64,000 bases of DNA from Flavonifractor sp052065355. GTDB lineage: Bacteria > Bacillota > Clostridia > Oscillospirales > Oscillospiraceae. The stretch is taken from the NCBI RefSeq assembly GCF_052065355.1, contig NZ_JBQHUF010000005.1, positions 159,593 through 223,592 on the forward strand, in the 5' to 3' direction. Shown here one piece after another: positions 25,377 to 33,372 of this stretch. Each line of letters begins with the position of its first letter. Positions within the stretch are counted from its first letter, which is position 1. The notes under the pieces were generated by a model. The model was not told the DNA's origin. It saw only the letters and a program-made list of their open reading frames with translations, and searched no databases. Made by a program: the position numbers and the translations under genes.

Positions 25377-26612
25377 ATGAAACGGCGGAAGATCGACCCC
25401 ACCCCCTTTGACCGGAAGCGGGAGCCGCCCCGGCAGAACGCCCTGATCATGCCGGCCCTGTGGCTGTGGAGCTGGCTGTCCACCCGGTCCGGAAAGCTGA
25501 AAATCCGCAAAGTCAACATGGAAGGGCTGCGCCCTCCCTTTCTGGTGCTGGGCACCCACCACGCCTTCATGGACTTCTATGTCACCCCGCTGTGTCTCTT
25601 CCCCCACCGGGCCAACTATGTCTCTGAGCTGGAGGGCTTTGAGTACTACGGGGAGTGGCCCTACCGGCAGGTAGGCTGTCTGGGTACCCGGAAGTTCGTC
25701 AATGATCTGGCGCTGGTGCGCAATATCCGCCGTTGTATGGACCGCGGCGGTATTCTGGTGCTCTATCCTGAGGCCCGGTACGCCAATGTGGGCACCAGCT
25801 CCCGCCTGCCGCCCTCCACCGCCAAGCTGATTCGCTACCTGAAGGTACCTGTGGTCACCATCAACATGCGGGGCAACTACCTCCAGTCCCCCATCTGGAA
25901 CCTGAAAAAGCGGAAGGGCGTCCGGCTGGAAGCCGATGTGACGCAGCTTCTGACAGCGGAGGAGGCCGCTTCCCTGCCCCTGGAGCAGATCCAGAGCATG
26001 GTGGAGGAGGCGCTTTCCTATGACGAGTACGCCTGGCAGGCCCAGCAGGGCATGGTCATCGACGCGCCCTGGCGGGCGGAGGGTCTGGAGCATCCGCTCT
26101 ATCAATGCGCCGCCTGCGGGGCGGAGTTCACCATGGCCTCTCAGGGCGCGGAGCTCTTCTGCACCGCCTGCGGCGCCCGCTGGCGGATGGACGAGCTGGG
26201 CAAACTGGAAGGCCCCCGGTTCTCCCACATCCCGGACTGGTATGAGTGGCAGCGCAGCCAGGTGGAGGAGGAAATCCGGCAGGGCCAATACCAGCTGGAC
26301 ACCAGAGTGCGGGTGCAGTCTCTGCCCAACGCGGTGAATTTTATTGAACTGGGCGAGGGTCGGCTTCAACACGGACCTGGCGGCTTTGCTCTCACCTTTA
26401 CCGACTATGGCGCAGCAGAGCCGGATACCCTGCGTTTCCCCGCCAAGTCCACCTTTTCCATCCACACGGAATATGACTACCGGGGACAGGGAGAATGTGT
26501 CACCCTCTCCACACCGGACAACACCTATTTCCTCTATCCGCTGGAGCCTGGCTTCAGTGCCACCAAGATCCAGTTCGCCACGGAAGCGCTGTGGCAGCAA
26601 AACCAAGTATGA
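25377..26612 (+). CDS. PlsC-like acyltransferase with internal zinc ribbon
   Basis: This 411-aa protein carries an acyltransferase domain in its first ~215 residues. GTHHAFMDFY carries the HX4D catalytic motif and LYPEARYAN matches the family's glycerolipid-binding motif III. About residues 237-280 hold a two-pair zinc-ribbon-like module (YQCAACGAEF and LFCTACGARW), followed by a ~130-residue C-terminal domain I do not recognise. The first part would acylate a lyso-phospholipid or related acceptor at the membrane. The zinc ribbon and tail are unusual for a plain PlsC. It is divergent from mscS. Confidence 0.82.
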   Translation: MKRRKIDPTPFDRKREPPRQNALIMPALWLWSWLSTRSGKLKIRKVNMEGLRPPFLVLGTHHAFMDFYVTPLCLFPHRANYVSELEGFEYYGEWPYRQVGCLGTRKFVNDLALVRNIRRCMDRGGILVLYPEARYANVGTSSRLPPSTAKLIRYLKVPVVTINMRGNYLQSPIWNLKKRKGVRLEADVTQLLTAEEAASLPLEQIQSMVEEALSYDEYAWQAQQGMVIDAPWRAEGLEHPLYQCAACGAEFTMASQGAELFCTACGARWRMDELGKLEGPRFSHIPDWYEWQRSQVEEEIRQGQYQLDTRVRVQSLPNAVNFIELGEGRLQHGPGGFALTFTDYGAAEPDTLRFPAKSTFSIHTEYDYRGQGECVTLSTPDNTYFLYPLEPGFSATKIQFATEALWQQNQV

Positions 26613-26618
26613 ACACTG

Positions 26619-26651
26619 AAAAAGGCGCCGGTCTTATGACCGGCGCCTTTT
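26619..26651. terminator. Bidirectional terminator between acyltransferase and tuf regions
   Basis: AAAAGGCGCCGGTC, TTAT loop, GACCGGCGCCTTTT. Symmetric A/T flanks let it end both the acyltransferase transcript and the str operon transcript. Confidence 0.88.
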
Positions 26652-26680
26652 ACTGACCCAGGCAGAAAAGAAAAGGAGAA

Positions 26681-26725
26681 TTACTCCTCGATGTCGATAA
26701 CAACGCTTTTCCCTCGGGCGGACAC
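26681..26725 (-). other. Mini-ORF 2 ending in the tuf tail (14 codons)
   Basis: A GTG-started frame reads MSARGKSVVIDIEE and ends with the same VVIDIEE as EF-Tu. AGGAGG abuts the start codon, which is too close for normal initiation, so translation is doubtful. It lies after the terminator that follows mini-ORF 1. Confidence 0.35.
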
Positions 26726-26734
26726 CCTCCTATG

Positions 26735-26770
26735 CAAAGAGGACCTGCCTTTCGGCAGGTCCTCTTCCTA
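26735..26770 (-). terminator. Terminator 2 after tuf
   Basis: AGAGGACCTGCC, TTTC loop, GGCAGGTCCTCTT; nearly the same stem as the terminator directly after tuf, as expected from the 100-bp duplication. Confidence 0.75.
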
Positions 26771-26780
26771 GGAGTACAGA

Positions 26781-26825
26781 TTACTCCCCGACGTCGATAA
26801 CAACGCTTTTCCCTCGGGCGGACAT
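26781..26825 (-). other. Mini-ORF 1 ending in a tuf-like tail (14 codons)
   Basis: An ATG-started frame reads MSARGKSVVIDVGE, preceded immediately by AGGAGG. It matches mini-ORF 2 except at the last residues. Whether it is translated is unknown. Confidence 0.35.
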
Positions 26826-26835
26826 CCTCCTAGAT

Positions 26836-26870
26836 GCAAAAAGACCTGCCCTATGGCAGGTCCTTTTGCG
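26836..26870 (-). terminator. Terminator directly after tuf
   Basis: On the minus strand AAAAGGACCTGCC, ATAG loop, GGCAGGTCTTTTT. It begins about ten bases past the tuf stop codon. Confidence 0.85.
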
Positions 26871-26880
26871 AAAAGGAGAA

Positions 26881-28083
<1,203 letters not shown>

Positions 28084-28146
28084 TTTGGATGTTCCTCCTT
28101 AATTCAAATCATGGGATAGACCCTGTTCCACAATAAATGCGAAAAC

Positions 28147-28175
28147 ATTGTATAGCATTGCAGGAAAAAATGCAA
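28147..28175 (-). promoter_or_regulatory. Sigma-A promoter for tuf
   Basis: On the minus strand TTGCAT (28170-28175) and TACAAT (28147-28152) are 17 bases apart, in the fusA-tuf gap about 65 bases before the start codon. Confidence 0.65.
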
Positions 28176-28209
28176 TACCTTTGTTGCAGGAAATGTCAAA
28201 GGACGGAAA

Positions 28210-30315
28210 TTAATCCTCCTTGCGGCCCCGCTCAGCAATGATCTTGTCAGCGATGCTCTTGGGAATCTCCACATAGCTGTGGGGCTCCATGGAGTACTGA
28301 CCACGGCCCTGCGTGGAAGAACGCAGGTCGGTAGCGTAGCCGAACATGTTGGCCAGAGGCACCAGAGCGTCCACCTGAGTGGCGCCGGTACGGTTCTCCT
28401 GGCCCTGGATCATGCCGCGGCGGCTGGTCAGGTCGCCGATGACGTTGCCCAGATACTCGTCGGGCACGATGACGGAAACCTTCATCACAGGCTCCAGCAG
28501 CACGGCGTTGGCCTTGCGGCAGGCCTCCTTGAAGGCCATGGAACCGGCGATCTTAAACGCCATTTCAGAGGAGTCGACCTCGTGGTAGGAACCGAAGGTC
28601 AGGTGCACCTTCACGTCCACAACGGGATAGCCAGCCAGGATACCAGACTGCATGGCGCCCTGGATACCGGCGTCGACAGCGGGGATATACTCCTTGGGGA
28701 TCACGCCGCCGGTGATCTCGTTGAGGAACTCGTAGCCCTTGCCGGGCTCGTTGGGCTCCACAGTGATGCGGACGTGGCCGTACTGGCCCTTACCGCCGGA
28801 CTGACGGGCATACTTGGTGTCCTGCTCCACAGCCTTCTTGATGGTCTCCTTGTAAGCAACCTGGGGAGCGCCAACGTTGGCCTCCACCTTGAACTCGCGG
28901 AGCAGACGGTCCACGATGATCTCCAGGTGGAGCTCGCCCATGCCGGCGATGATGGTCTGACCAGTCTCCTCGTCGGTGTAGGTCTTAAAGGTGGGGTCCT
29001 CCTCAGCCAGCTTCACCAGAGCCAGGCCCATCTTCTCCTGACCGGCCTTGGTCTTGGGCTCGATAGCCACGCGGATAACGGGCTCGGGGAACTCCATGGA
29101 CTCCAGAATGATGGGAGCCTTCTCGTCGCACAGAGTGTCGCCGGTGGTGGTGTTCTTCAGACCAACAGCGGCGGCGATATCACCGGCGTAGACCTCCTCG
29201 ATGTCCTCACGGTGGTTGGCGTGCATCTGCAGGATGCGGCCCATACGCTCCTTCTGGTTCTTGGTGCTGTTGAGCACGGAGGAACCAGTAGTCAGCTTAC
29301 CGGAGTACACGCGGAAGAAGGACAGACGGCCCACATAGGGGTCGGTCATGATCTTGAACGCCAGAGCAGCGAAGGGGGCGTTGTCGTCGGCAGGACGCTC
29401 GTCCTCTTCCTCGGTGTCAGGATTGGTGCCCTTGATGGCCGGGATGTCCAGCGGGGAGGGCATGAAGTCCACGATGGCGTCCAGCAGCTTCTGCACGCCC
29501 TTGTTGCGGTAAGAGGTACCGCAGGTCACGGGAACCAGCAGGTTCTCGATGGTGCCCTTACGCAGGGCACGGCGGAGCATCTCCTCGGGGATGGGCTTCT
29601 CTTCCAGAGCCAGCTCCATGATCTCGTCGTCGATGTCGGCGCAGGCGTCCACCAGCTTGGTGCGGTACTCCTGAGCCAGCTCCAGCATGTCGGCGGGGAT
29701 CTCCTCGACGCGCATGTCCTTGCCCAGCTCGTCGTAGTAGATGTCGGCGTCCATCTCCACCAGGTCGATGATACCCTTGAAGGTGTCCTCGGAGCCAATG
29801 GGGAGCTGGATGGGCACGGCATTACACTTCAGCCGGTCATGGATCATGTCCAGCACGTGGTAGAAATCGGCACCCATGATGTCCATCTTGTTGACGTAGA
29901 TCATACGGGGGACCTTGTAGTGGTCGGCCTGACGCCACACAGTCTCAGACTGGGGCTCCACGCCGCCCTTGGCGCACATAACGGTCACGGAACCGTCCAG
30001 CACGCGCAGGGAGCGCTCCACCTCAACGGTGAAGTCCACGTGGCCCGGGGTGTCGATGATGTTGATACGGGTCTGGGGGAACTGATTCTTGGAACCCTTC
30101 CAGTAGCAGGTGGTAGCGGCGGAAGTGATGGTGATGCCGCGCTCCTGCTCCTGAGCCATCCAGTCCATGGTGGCGGTGCCGTCATGGGTCTCACCGATCT
30201 TGTAGTTGACGCCGGTGTAGTAGAGGATGCGCTCGGTAGTAGTGGTCTTACCGGCGTCGATGTGAGCCATGATGCCGATGTTTCTGGTATTCTCTAAGGT
30301 AACTTTCCTAGGCAT
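28210..30315 (-). CDS. fusA: Elongation factor G
   Basis: This 701-aa translocase GTPase has G1 AHIDAGKTT, switch I EQERGITITSAATTC, G3 DTPGHVDF and G4 VNKMD. The later domains show MGELHLEIIVDRLLREFKVEANVG and a C-terminus with HSYVEIPKSIADKI. It drives tRNA and mRNA movement on the ribosome and helps recycle it. It lies 14 bp after rpsG in the normal str operon order. Confidence 0.99.
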   Translation of the reverse strand: MPRKVTLENTRNIGIMAHIDAGKTTTTERILYYTGVNYKIGETHDGTATMDWMAQEQERGITITSAATTCYWKGSKNQFPQTRINIIDTPGHVDFTVEVERSLRVLDGSVTVMCAKGGVEPQSETVWRQADHYKVPRMIYVNKMDIMGADFYHVLDMIHDRLKCNAVPIQLPIGSEDTFKGIIDLVEMDADIYYDELGKDMRVEEIPADMLELAQEYRTKLVDACADIDDEIMELALEEKPIPEEMLRRALRKGTIENLLVPVTCGTSYRNKGVQKLLDAIVDFMPSPLDIPAIKGTNPDTEEEDERPADDNAPFAALAFKIMTDPYVGRLSFFRVYSGKLTTGSSVLNSTKNQKERMGRILQMHANHREDIEEVYAGDIAAAVGLKNTTTGDTLCDEKAPIILESMEFPEPVIRVAIEPKTKAGQEKMGLALVKLAEEDPTFKTYTDEETGQTIIAGMGELHLEIIVDRLLREFKVEANVGAPQVAYKETIKKAVEQDTKYARQSGGKGQYGHVRITVEPNEPGKGYEFLNEITGGVIPKEYIPAVDAGIQGAMQSGILAGYPVVDVKVHLTFGSYHEVDSSEMAFKIAGSMAFKEACRKANAVLLEPVMKVSVIVPDEYLGNVIGDLTSRRGMIQGQENRTGATQVDALVPLANMFGYATDLRSSTQGRGQYSMEPHSYVEIPKSIADKIIAERGRKED

Positions 30316-30329
30316 ACTCTAACTCCTTA

Positions 30330-30800
30330 TTACCAGCGGTAGTGAGCGAACGCCTTGTTGGACTCGGCCATCTTGTGGGTATCCTCACGCTTCTTGACAG
30401 CGGAACCCAGGTTGTTGGCGGCGTCCATGATCTCGCCGGCCAGACGCTCCTTCATGGTCTTCTCGCTGCGGCTGCGGGAGTAGTTGGTCAGCCAACGCAG
30501 ACCCAGGGTCTGCCGGCGCTCGGGCCGAACCTCGATAGGCACCTGGTAGGTGGCGCCGCCCACACGACGGGCCTTGACCTCCAGGGACGGCATGATGTTC
30601 TCCAGAGCGGTGGTGAACACGTCCAGGGGGTCCTTCTCGGTCTTCTCCTTAATAATGTCGAAAGCTCCGTAGACCACCTTCTGGGCCACGCCCTTCTTGC
30701 CGTCCAGCATGATGCTGTTGACCAGCTTGGTCACCAGGACGGAATTGTAGATAGGATCGGGCAGAACCTCCCGCTTGGGTACGTTTCCTCTTCTGGGCAC
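30330..30800 (-). CDS. rpsG: 30S ribosomal protein S7
   Basis: The protein is 156 aa from a GTG start (PRRGNVPKREVLPDPIYNS) that has AAGGAGGG seven bases upstream; an ATG six codons earlier overlaps that site and is rejected. Family signature segments include VTKLVNSIMLDGKKGVAQ and GGATYQVPIEVRPERRQTLGLRWL. S7 nucleates assembly of the 3' domain of 16S rRNA and lines the E site. Confidence 0.98.
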   Translation of the reverse strand: MPRRGNVPKREVLPDPIYNSVLVTKLVNSIMLDGKKGVAQKVVYGAFDIIKEKTEKDPLDVFTTALENIMPSLEVKARRVGGATYQVPIEVRPERRQTLGLRWLTNYSRSRSEKTMKERLAGEIMDAANNLGSAVKKREDTHKMAESNKAFAHYRW

Positions 30801-30998
30801 TTTGCTTCCCTCCTTCATAGTATGATTTCATAGGTACTCGAAGGCTTATTCATAAGCCCCCGTGTAAGACAAGTGCCTGCTTGTCCAGTGCCCCACAGGA
30901 AACGCACCTATATATATAGGTAAGCGCTTCTGCAAGGACAACTGCCTTGCGCTTTACGCGCGTTGATTCATTCGATTGCTTGGATACAGAAGTAATGC
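30801..30998 (-). promoter_or_regulatory. Structured rpsL-rpsG spacer
   Basis: No gene is present in these 198 bases. In the transcript GTAAAGCGC pairs with GCGCTTAC, enclosing a second stem CAAGG/CCTTG, and a CCTATATATATAGG palindrome follows. In E. coli, S7 binds the S12-S7 intercistronic region to repress translation; a similar role here is an inference only. Confidence 0.4.
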
Positions 30999-31421
30999 TT
31001 ACTTCTTGCCGGCCTTGGGCCGCTTGGCGCCGTACTTGGAACGGCCCTGCATCCGGTTGGCAACGCCCTGGGCATCCAGAGTGCCGCGGATGATGTGGTA
31101 ACGCACGCCGGGCAGGTCCTTAACACGACCGCCGCGGATCATGACCACGGAGTGCTCCTGCAGGTTGTGGCCCACACCGGGAATATAAGCGGTAACTTCG
31201 TAGCCGTTGGTCAGACGCACACGGGCGATCTTACGCAGAGCGGAGTTAGGCTTCTTCGGGGTGGAGGTACGAACAGCGGTGCACACACCTCTCTTCTGGG
31301 GAGAAGGCAGGTCGGTCTCCCGATTCTTCAGAGTGTTCAGACCCTTCTGCATAGCGGGAGAGTTGGACTTGTAGGTCACGGCCTCGCGTCCCTTCCGGAC
31401 GAGCTGGTTAAACGTAGGCAT
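30999..31421 (-). CDS. rpsL: 30S ribosomal protein S12
   Basis: This 140-aa protein starts MPTFNQLVRKGREAV and contains the decoding-site loops TPKKPNSALRKIARVRLTNG and PGVGHNLQEHSVVMIRGGRVKDLPGVRYH. The lysine in TPKKPNS is the residue at which many streptomycin-resistance changes occur in other species; here it is the sensitive-type Lys. It has the normal length and str operon position. Confidence 0.99.
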   Translation of the reverse strand: MPTFNQLVRKGREAVTYKSNSPAMQKGLNTLKNRETDLPSPQKRGVCTAVRTSTPKKPNSALRKIARVRLTNGYEVTAYIPGVGHNLQEHSVVMIRGGRVKDLPGVRYHIIRGTLDAQGVANRMQGRSKYGAKRPKAGKK

Positions 31422-31496
31422 GGTTTTCCTCCTTTCTTTTGTTCTGAAATATATATTTTAACGGAACAACCAAAAGTTATACCGTTAAAATCAAAA

Positions 31497-31739
31497 TTAG
31501 TGCAGCAGGGCGGCCACTGCGCTGCCCACTGCGATGCCGCAGGCGGAGCCCAGCTCCTTCATCTGCGCCACCCGCTCCACAGGAACGGAATGCTCCTCAC
31601 ACAGGTTGGCGATGGGATCGGTCACCCGGGGGTCGGCGTCCTCCGCCAAAAATACGCGGGCAGCCTTTCCGTCGTTGATGGCCCGCTTGGTCTGCTTGAC
31701 GCCGACTACCTTGGGCCCCTGCTTGAGTTCTGACAACAT
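31497..31739 (-). CDS. rplGB: L7Ae-type ribosomal protein (YbxF/L7Ae-like)
   Basis: This 80-aa protein starts MLSELKQGPKVVGVKQTKRAIND and contains the L7Ae/L30e fold core KAARVFLAEDADPRVTDPI and the C-terminal GSACGIAVGSAVAALL. The family binds kink-turn RNA. In Bacillus the equivalent gene lies just before rpsL, as here. GGAAGGAG lies ten bases before the ATG. It is the first gene of this str operon. Confidence 0.9.
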   Translation of the reverse strand: MLSELKQGPKVVGVKQTKRAINDGKAARVFLAEDADPRVTDPIANLCEEHSVPVERVAQMKELGSACGIAVGSAVAALLH

Positions 31740-31826
31740 CAGGCTGCTTCTCCTTCCTTGGCGGCTTTGCGCCCCAGGGCTTTGCGCCCTTTTCCCACTT
31801 TCGCGGGCACACCTGCGCAATTTGGG

Positions 31827-31855
31827 ATTATACCATATAGCAAAATATTAGTCAA
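31827..31855 (-). promoter_or_regulatory. Sigma-A promoter for the str operon
   Basis: On the minus strand TTGACT (31850-31855) and a perfect TATAAT (31827-31832) are 17 bases apart, about 90 bases before rplGB. Confidence 0.88.
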
Positions 31856-32078
31856 TCAGAAAATCACTAGATTTTTCAATACTTTTGCCCCTTTTCCCGG
31901 TCAGATATACCAGAACCCTCTTTCAGGCCCCTCTCCCCTCCTGCCGGCTGTTTCTTTTTGTTATCATTTGTTGTTACTTTTAGCGTGAAAAAGGCGAAAA
32001 AGGTTCTCAGCTCATTTTTTATTGGACCCTGTATCCATTGGGCCCCAAGGCTTCTGCCTTTTACGCCAAAATTTCCTA

Positions 32079-32119
32079 TTGACTTTTGGGTCAAAAAGTG
32101 GTTACAATGTGGTTACAAT
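32079..32119 (+). promoter_or_regulatory. Promoter and 11-bp direct repeat upstream of the SleB-type gene
   Basis: TTGACT (32079-32084), an 18-base spacer and TACAAT (32103-32108). The -10 is part of a tandem repeat, GTGGTTACAAT twice in a row (about 32098-32119), which could be a regulator site or offer two -10 choices. Confidence 0.6.
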
Positions 32120-32164
32120 TCAGCAACCAACAAGTAACAGACTGTAACAGGAGGATTCCTAACC

Positions 32165-32980
32165 ATGAAAAAACGAGCCCTTCGTGTGCTCGCCTGCCTG
32201 GCCATCTGCTTCACGTTGGCCAGCCCGGCATATGCCACCGAGAGCGGCGTCACGGTCACCGTTAACGGTACCGCCATTGAGACGGGATTTGCCTCGCAGG
32301 TACTGAATAACCGCACCTACGTCTCTTATCTTCCCATTGTACGCGCACTCTATCCCGACGCCACTGCTGTGTGGGCCAACGGCCAGGCGGAAGTGACCGC
32401 CCCCGGCCTGAAGCTGTTCATCAAGCCCGGCGCCAAGTATATCGTGGCCAACGGCCGCTACCTGTATGTGCCCGACGGCGTGAAGGTGGAAGACACCCAC
32501 ATTCTGGTGCCGGTGCGCACCCTGTGCCAGGCGCTGGGCGCCACGGTCACCTGGGACGCTGCCACCTCTACCGCTTCCATTATCGCGGGCGGCACCCCCA
32601 TCCAGTCCGGCGACAGCTACTACGATTCCAACGATCTGTACTGGCTCTCCCGCATCATCTATGCTGAGAGCGGCAACCAGTCCCTGGAGGGCAAGATCGC
32701 CGTAGGCAACGTGGTCCTCAACCGCGTGGCCAGCTCTCAGTTCCCCAACACCGTTTACGACGTCATCTTCCAGCGCAACCAGTTCACCCCCGCTTCCAGC
32801 GGCACCATCAAGCGCACTCCCAATGAGGAGAGCGTGATCGCCGCCAAGCTGTGCCTGGACGGCGCCAACACCGCCGGCAACGCGCTGTTTTTCGTCAACC
32901 CCAAAGTTTCCCCCAACAGCTGGGCCGCCCGCAACTGCACTCTGGTTGCCACCATCGGCGCCCACGCCTTCTTTGCCTGA
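32165..32980 (+). CDS. SleB-type cell wall hydrolase with copper-amine-oxidase-like N-domain
   Basis: This 271-aa secreted protein has a signal peptide cleaved near SPAYA-TES (residues 1-24). A copper-amine-oxidase N-terminal-like domain follows (about 28-145, with VNGTAIETGFASQVLNNRTYV and VPVRTLCQALGATVTWD). The C-terminal SleB/hydrolase_2 domain (about 158-271) has LSRIIYAESGNQSLEGKIAVGNVVLNRV with the catalytic Glu, and ends in NPKVSPNSWAARNC. SleB-type enzymes lyse cortex peptidoglycan during germination, but vegetative homologues exist, so the substrate is not certain. Confidence 0.9.
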   Translation: MKKRALRVLACLAICFTLASPAYATESGVTVTVNGTAIETGFASQVLNNRTYVSYLPIVRALYPDATAVWANGQAEVTAPGLKLFIKPGAKYIVANGRYLYVPDGVKVEDTHILVPVRTLCQALGATVTWDAATSTASIIAGGTPIQSGDSYYDSNDLYWLSRIIYAESGNQSLEGKIAVGNVVLNRVASSQFPNTVYDVIFQRNQFTPASSGTIKRTPNEESVIAAKLCLDGANTAGNALFFVNPKVSPNSWAARNCTLVATIGAHAFFA

Positions 32981-32989
32981 ATTGTAACC

Positions 32990-33036
32990 GCGGCCCGATC
33001 CCCTGCCGGATCGGGCCGCTTCATTTTTTCTTTTAT
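32990..33036 (+). terminator. Terminator after the SleB-type gene
   Basis: GCGGCCCGATCC, CCTGCC loop, GGATCGGGCCGC, then TTCATTTTTTC. Confidence 0.9.
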
Positions 33037-33053
33037 TTTTTTCAAAATAGGGG

Positions 33054-33081
33054 TTGACGAAATCGAAATATGTGCTATAAT
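33054..33081 (+). promoter_or_regulatory. Sigma-A promoter for tRNA-Ser
   Basis: TTGACG (33054-33059), a 16-base spacer and TATAAT (33076-33081), about 40 bases before the mature tRNA end. Confidence 0.85.
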
Positions 33082-33123
33082 AATTTTCGCTGTCCGCCAC
33101 AGAGCGTTGGGCAAACAGAATAT

Positions 33124-33215
33124 GGAGTAGTATCGAAGTGGTCATAACGAGCACGACTGGAAATCGTGTAGCCGTCAAAAGCGGCTCGAGGGTTCGAATC
33201 CCTCCTACTCCGCCA
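33124..33215 (+). tRNA. tRNA-Ser (anticodon GGA)
   Basis: This is a 92-base type II tRNA. The acceptor arm GGAGTAG pairs with CTACTCC, followed by G and an encoded CCA. The anticodon stem CACGA/TCGTG encloses loop CTGGAAA, giving anticodon GGA, which reads UCC and UCU. The long variable arm (TAGCCGTCAAAAGCGGCTC) and T-loop GGTTCGAATCC are as expected for serine tRNA. Confidence 0.96.
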
Positions 33216-33216
33216 G

Positions 33217-33253
33217 AAAAATAACCACACCTTTCGGTGTGGTTATTTTTTTA
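33217..33253 (+). terminator. Terminator of tRNA-Ser
   Basis: AAAATAACCACACC, TTTC loop, GGTGTGGTTATTTTTTT. Confidence 0.9.
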
Positions 33254-33300
33254 TGGAATTGCCCCTGCGCCGTTTTTTCCTGTTTCAGCGGCCATAGGCA

Positions 33301-33342
33301 AAAAGAAAGACATCTGCCCAAGCAGATGTCTTTCTTTTTTAT
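33301..33342. terminator. Terminator of the 2238-aa surface protein gene
   Basis: AAAGAAAGACATCTGC, CCAA loop, GCAGATGTCTTTCTTTTTT. The A-rich left arm gives a U-tail on the minus strand, 30 bases past the stop codon. Confidence 0.85.
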
Positions 33343-33372
33343 TTCCGCTCTCTGGTCGGCATGCCCGCCGGC

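Larger units (their letters stand above)
31740..32164. other. Divergent intergenic region between str operon and SleB-type gene
   Basis: These 425 bases hold no convincing gene. They contain the str operon promoter (minus) and the SleB-type gene promoter (plus), described separately. The middle part (31870-32060) shows no clear structure. There is no rpoC upstream of rplGB, unlike in Bacillus. Confidence 0.7.
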
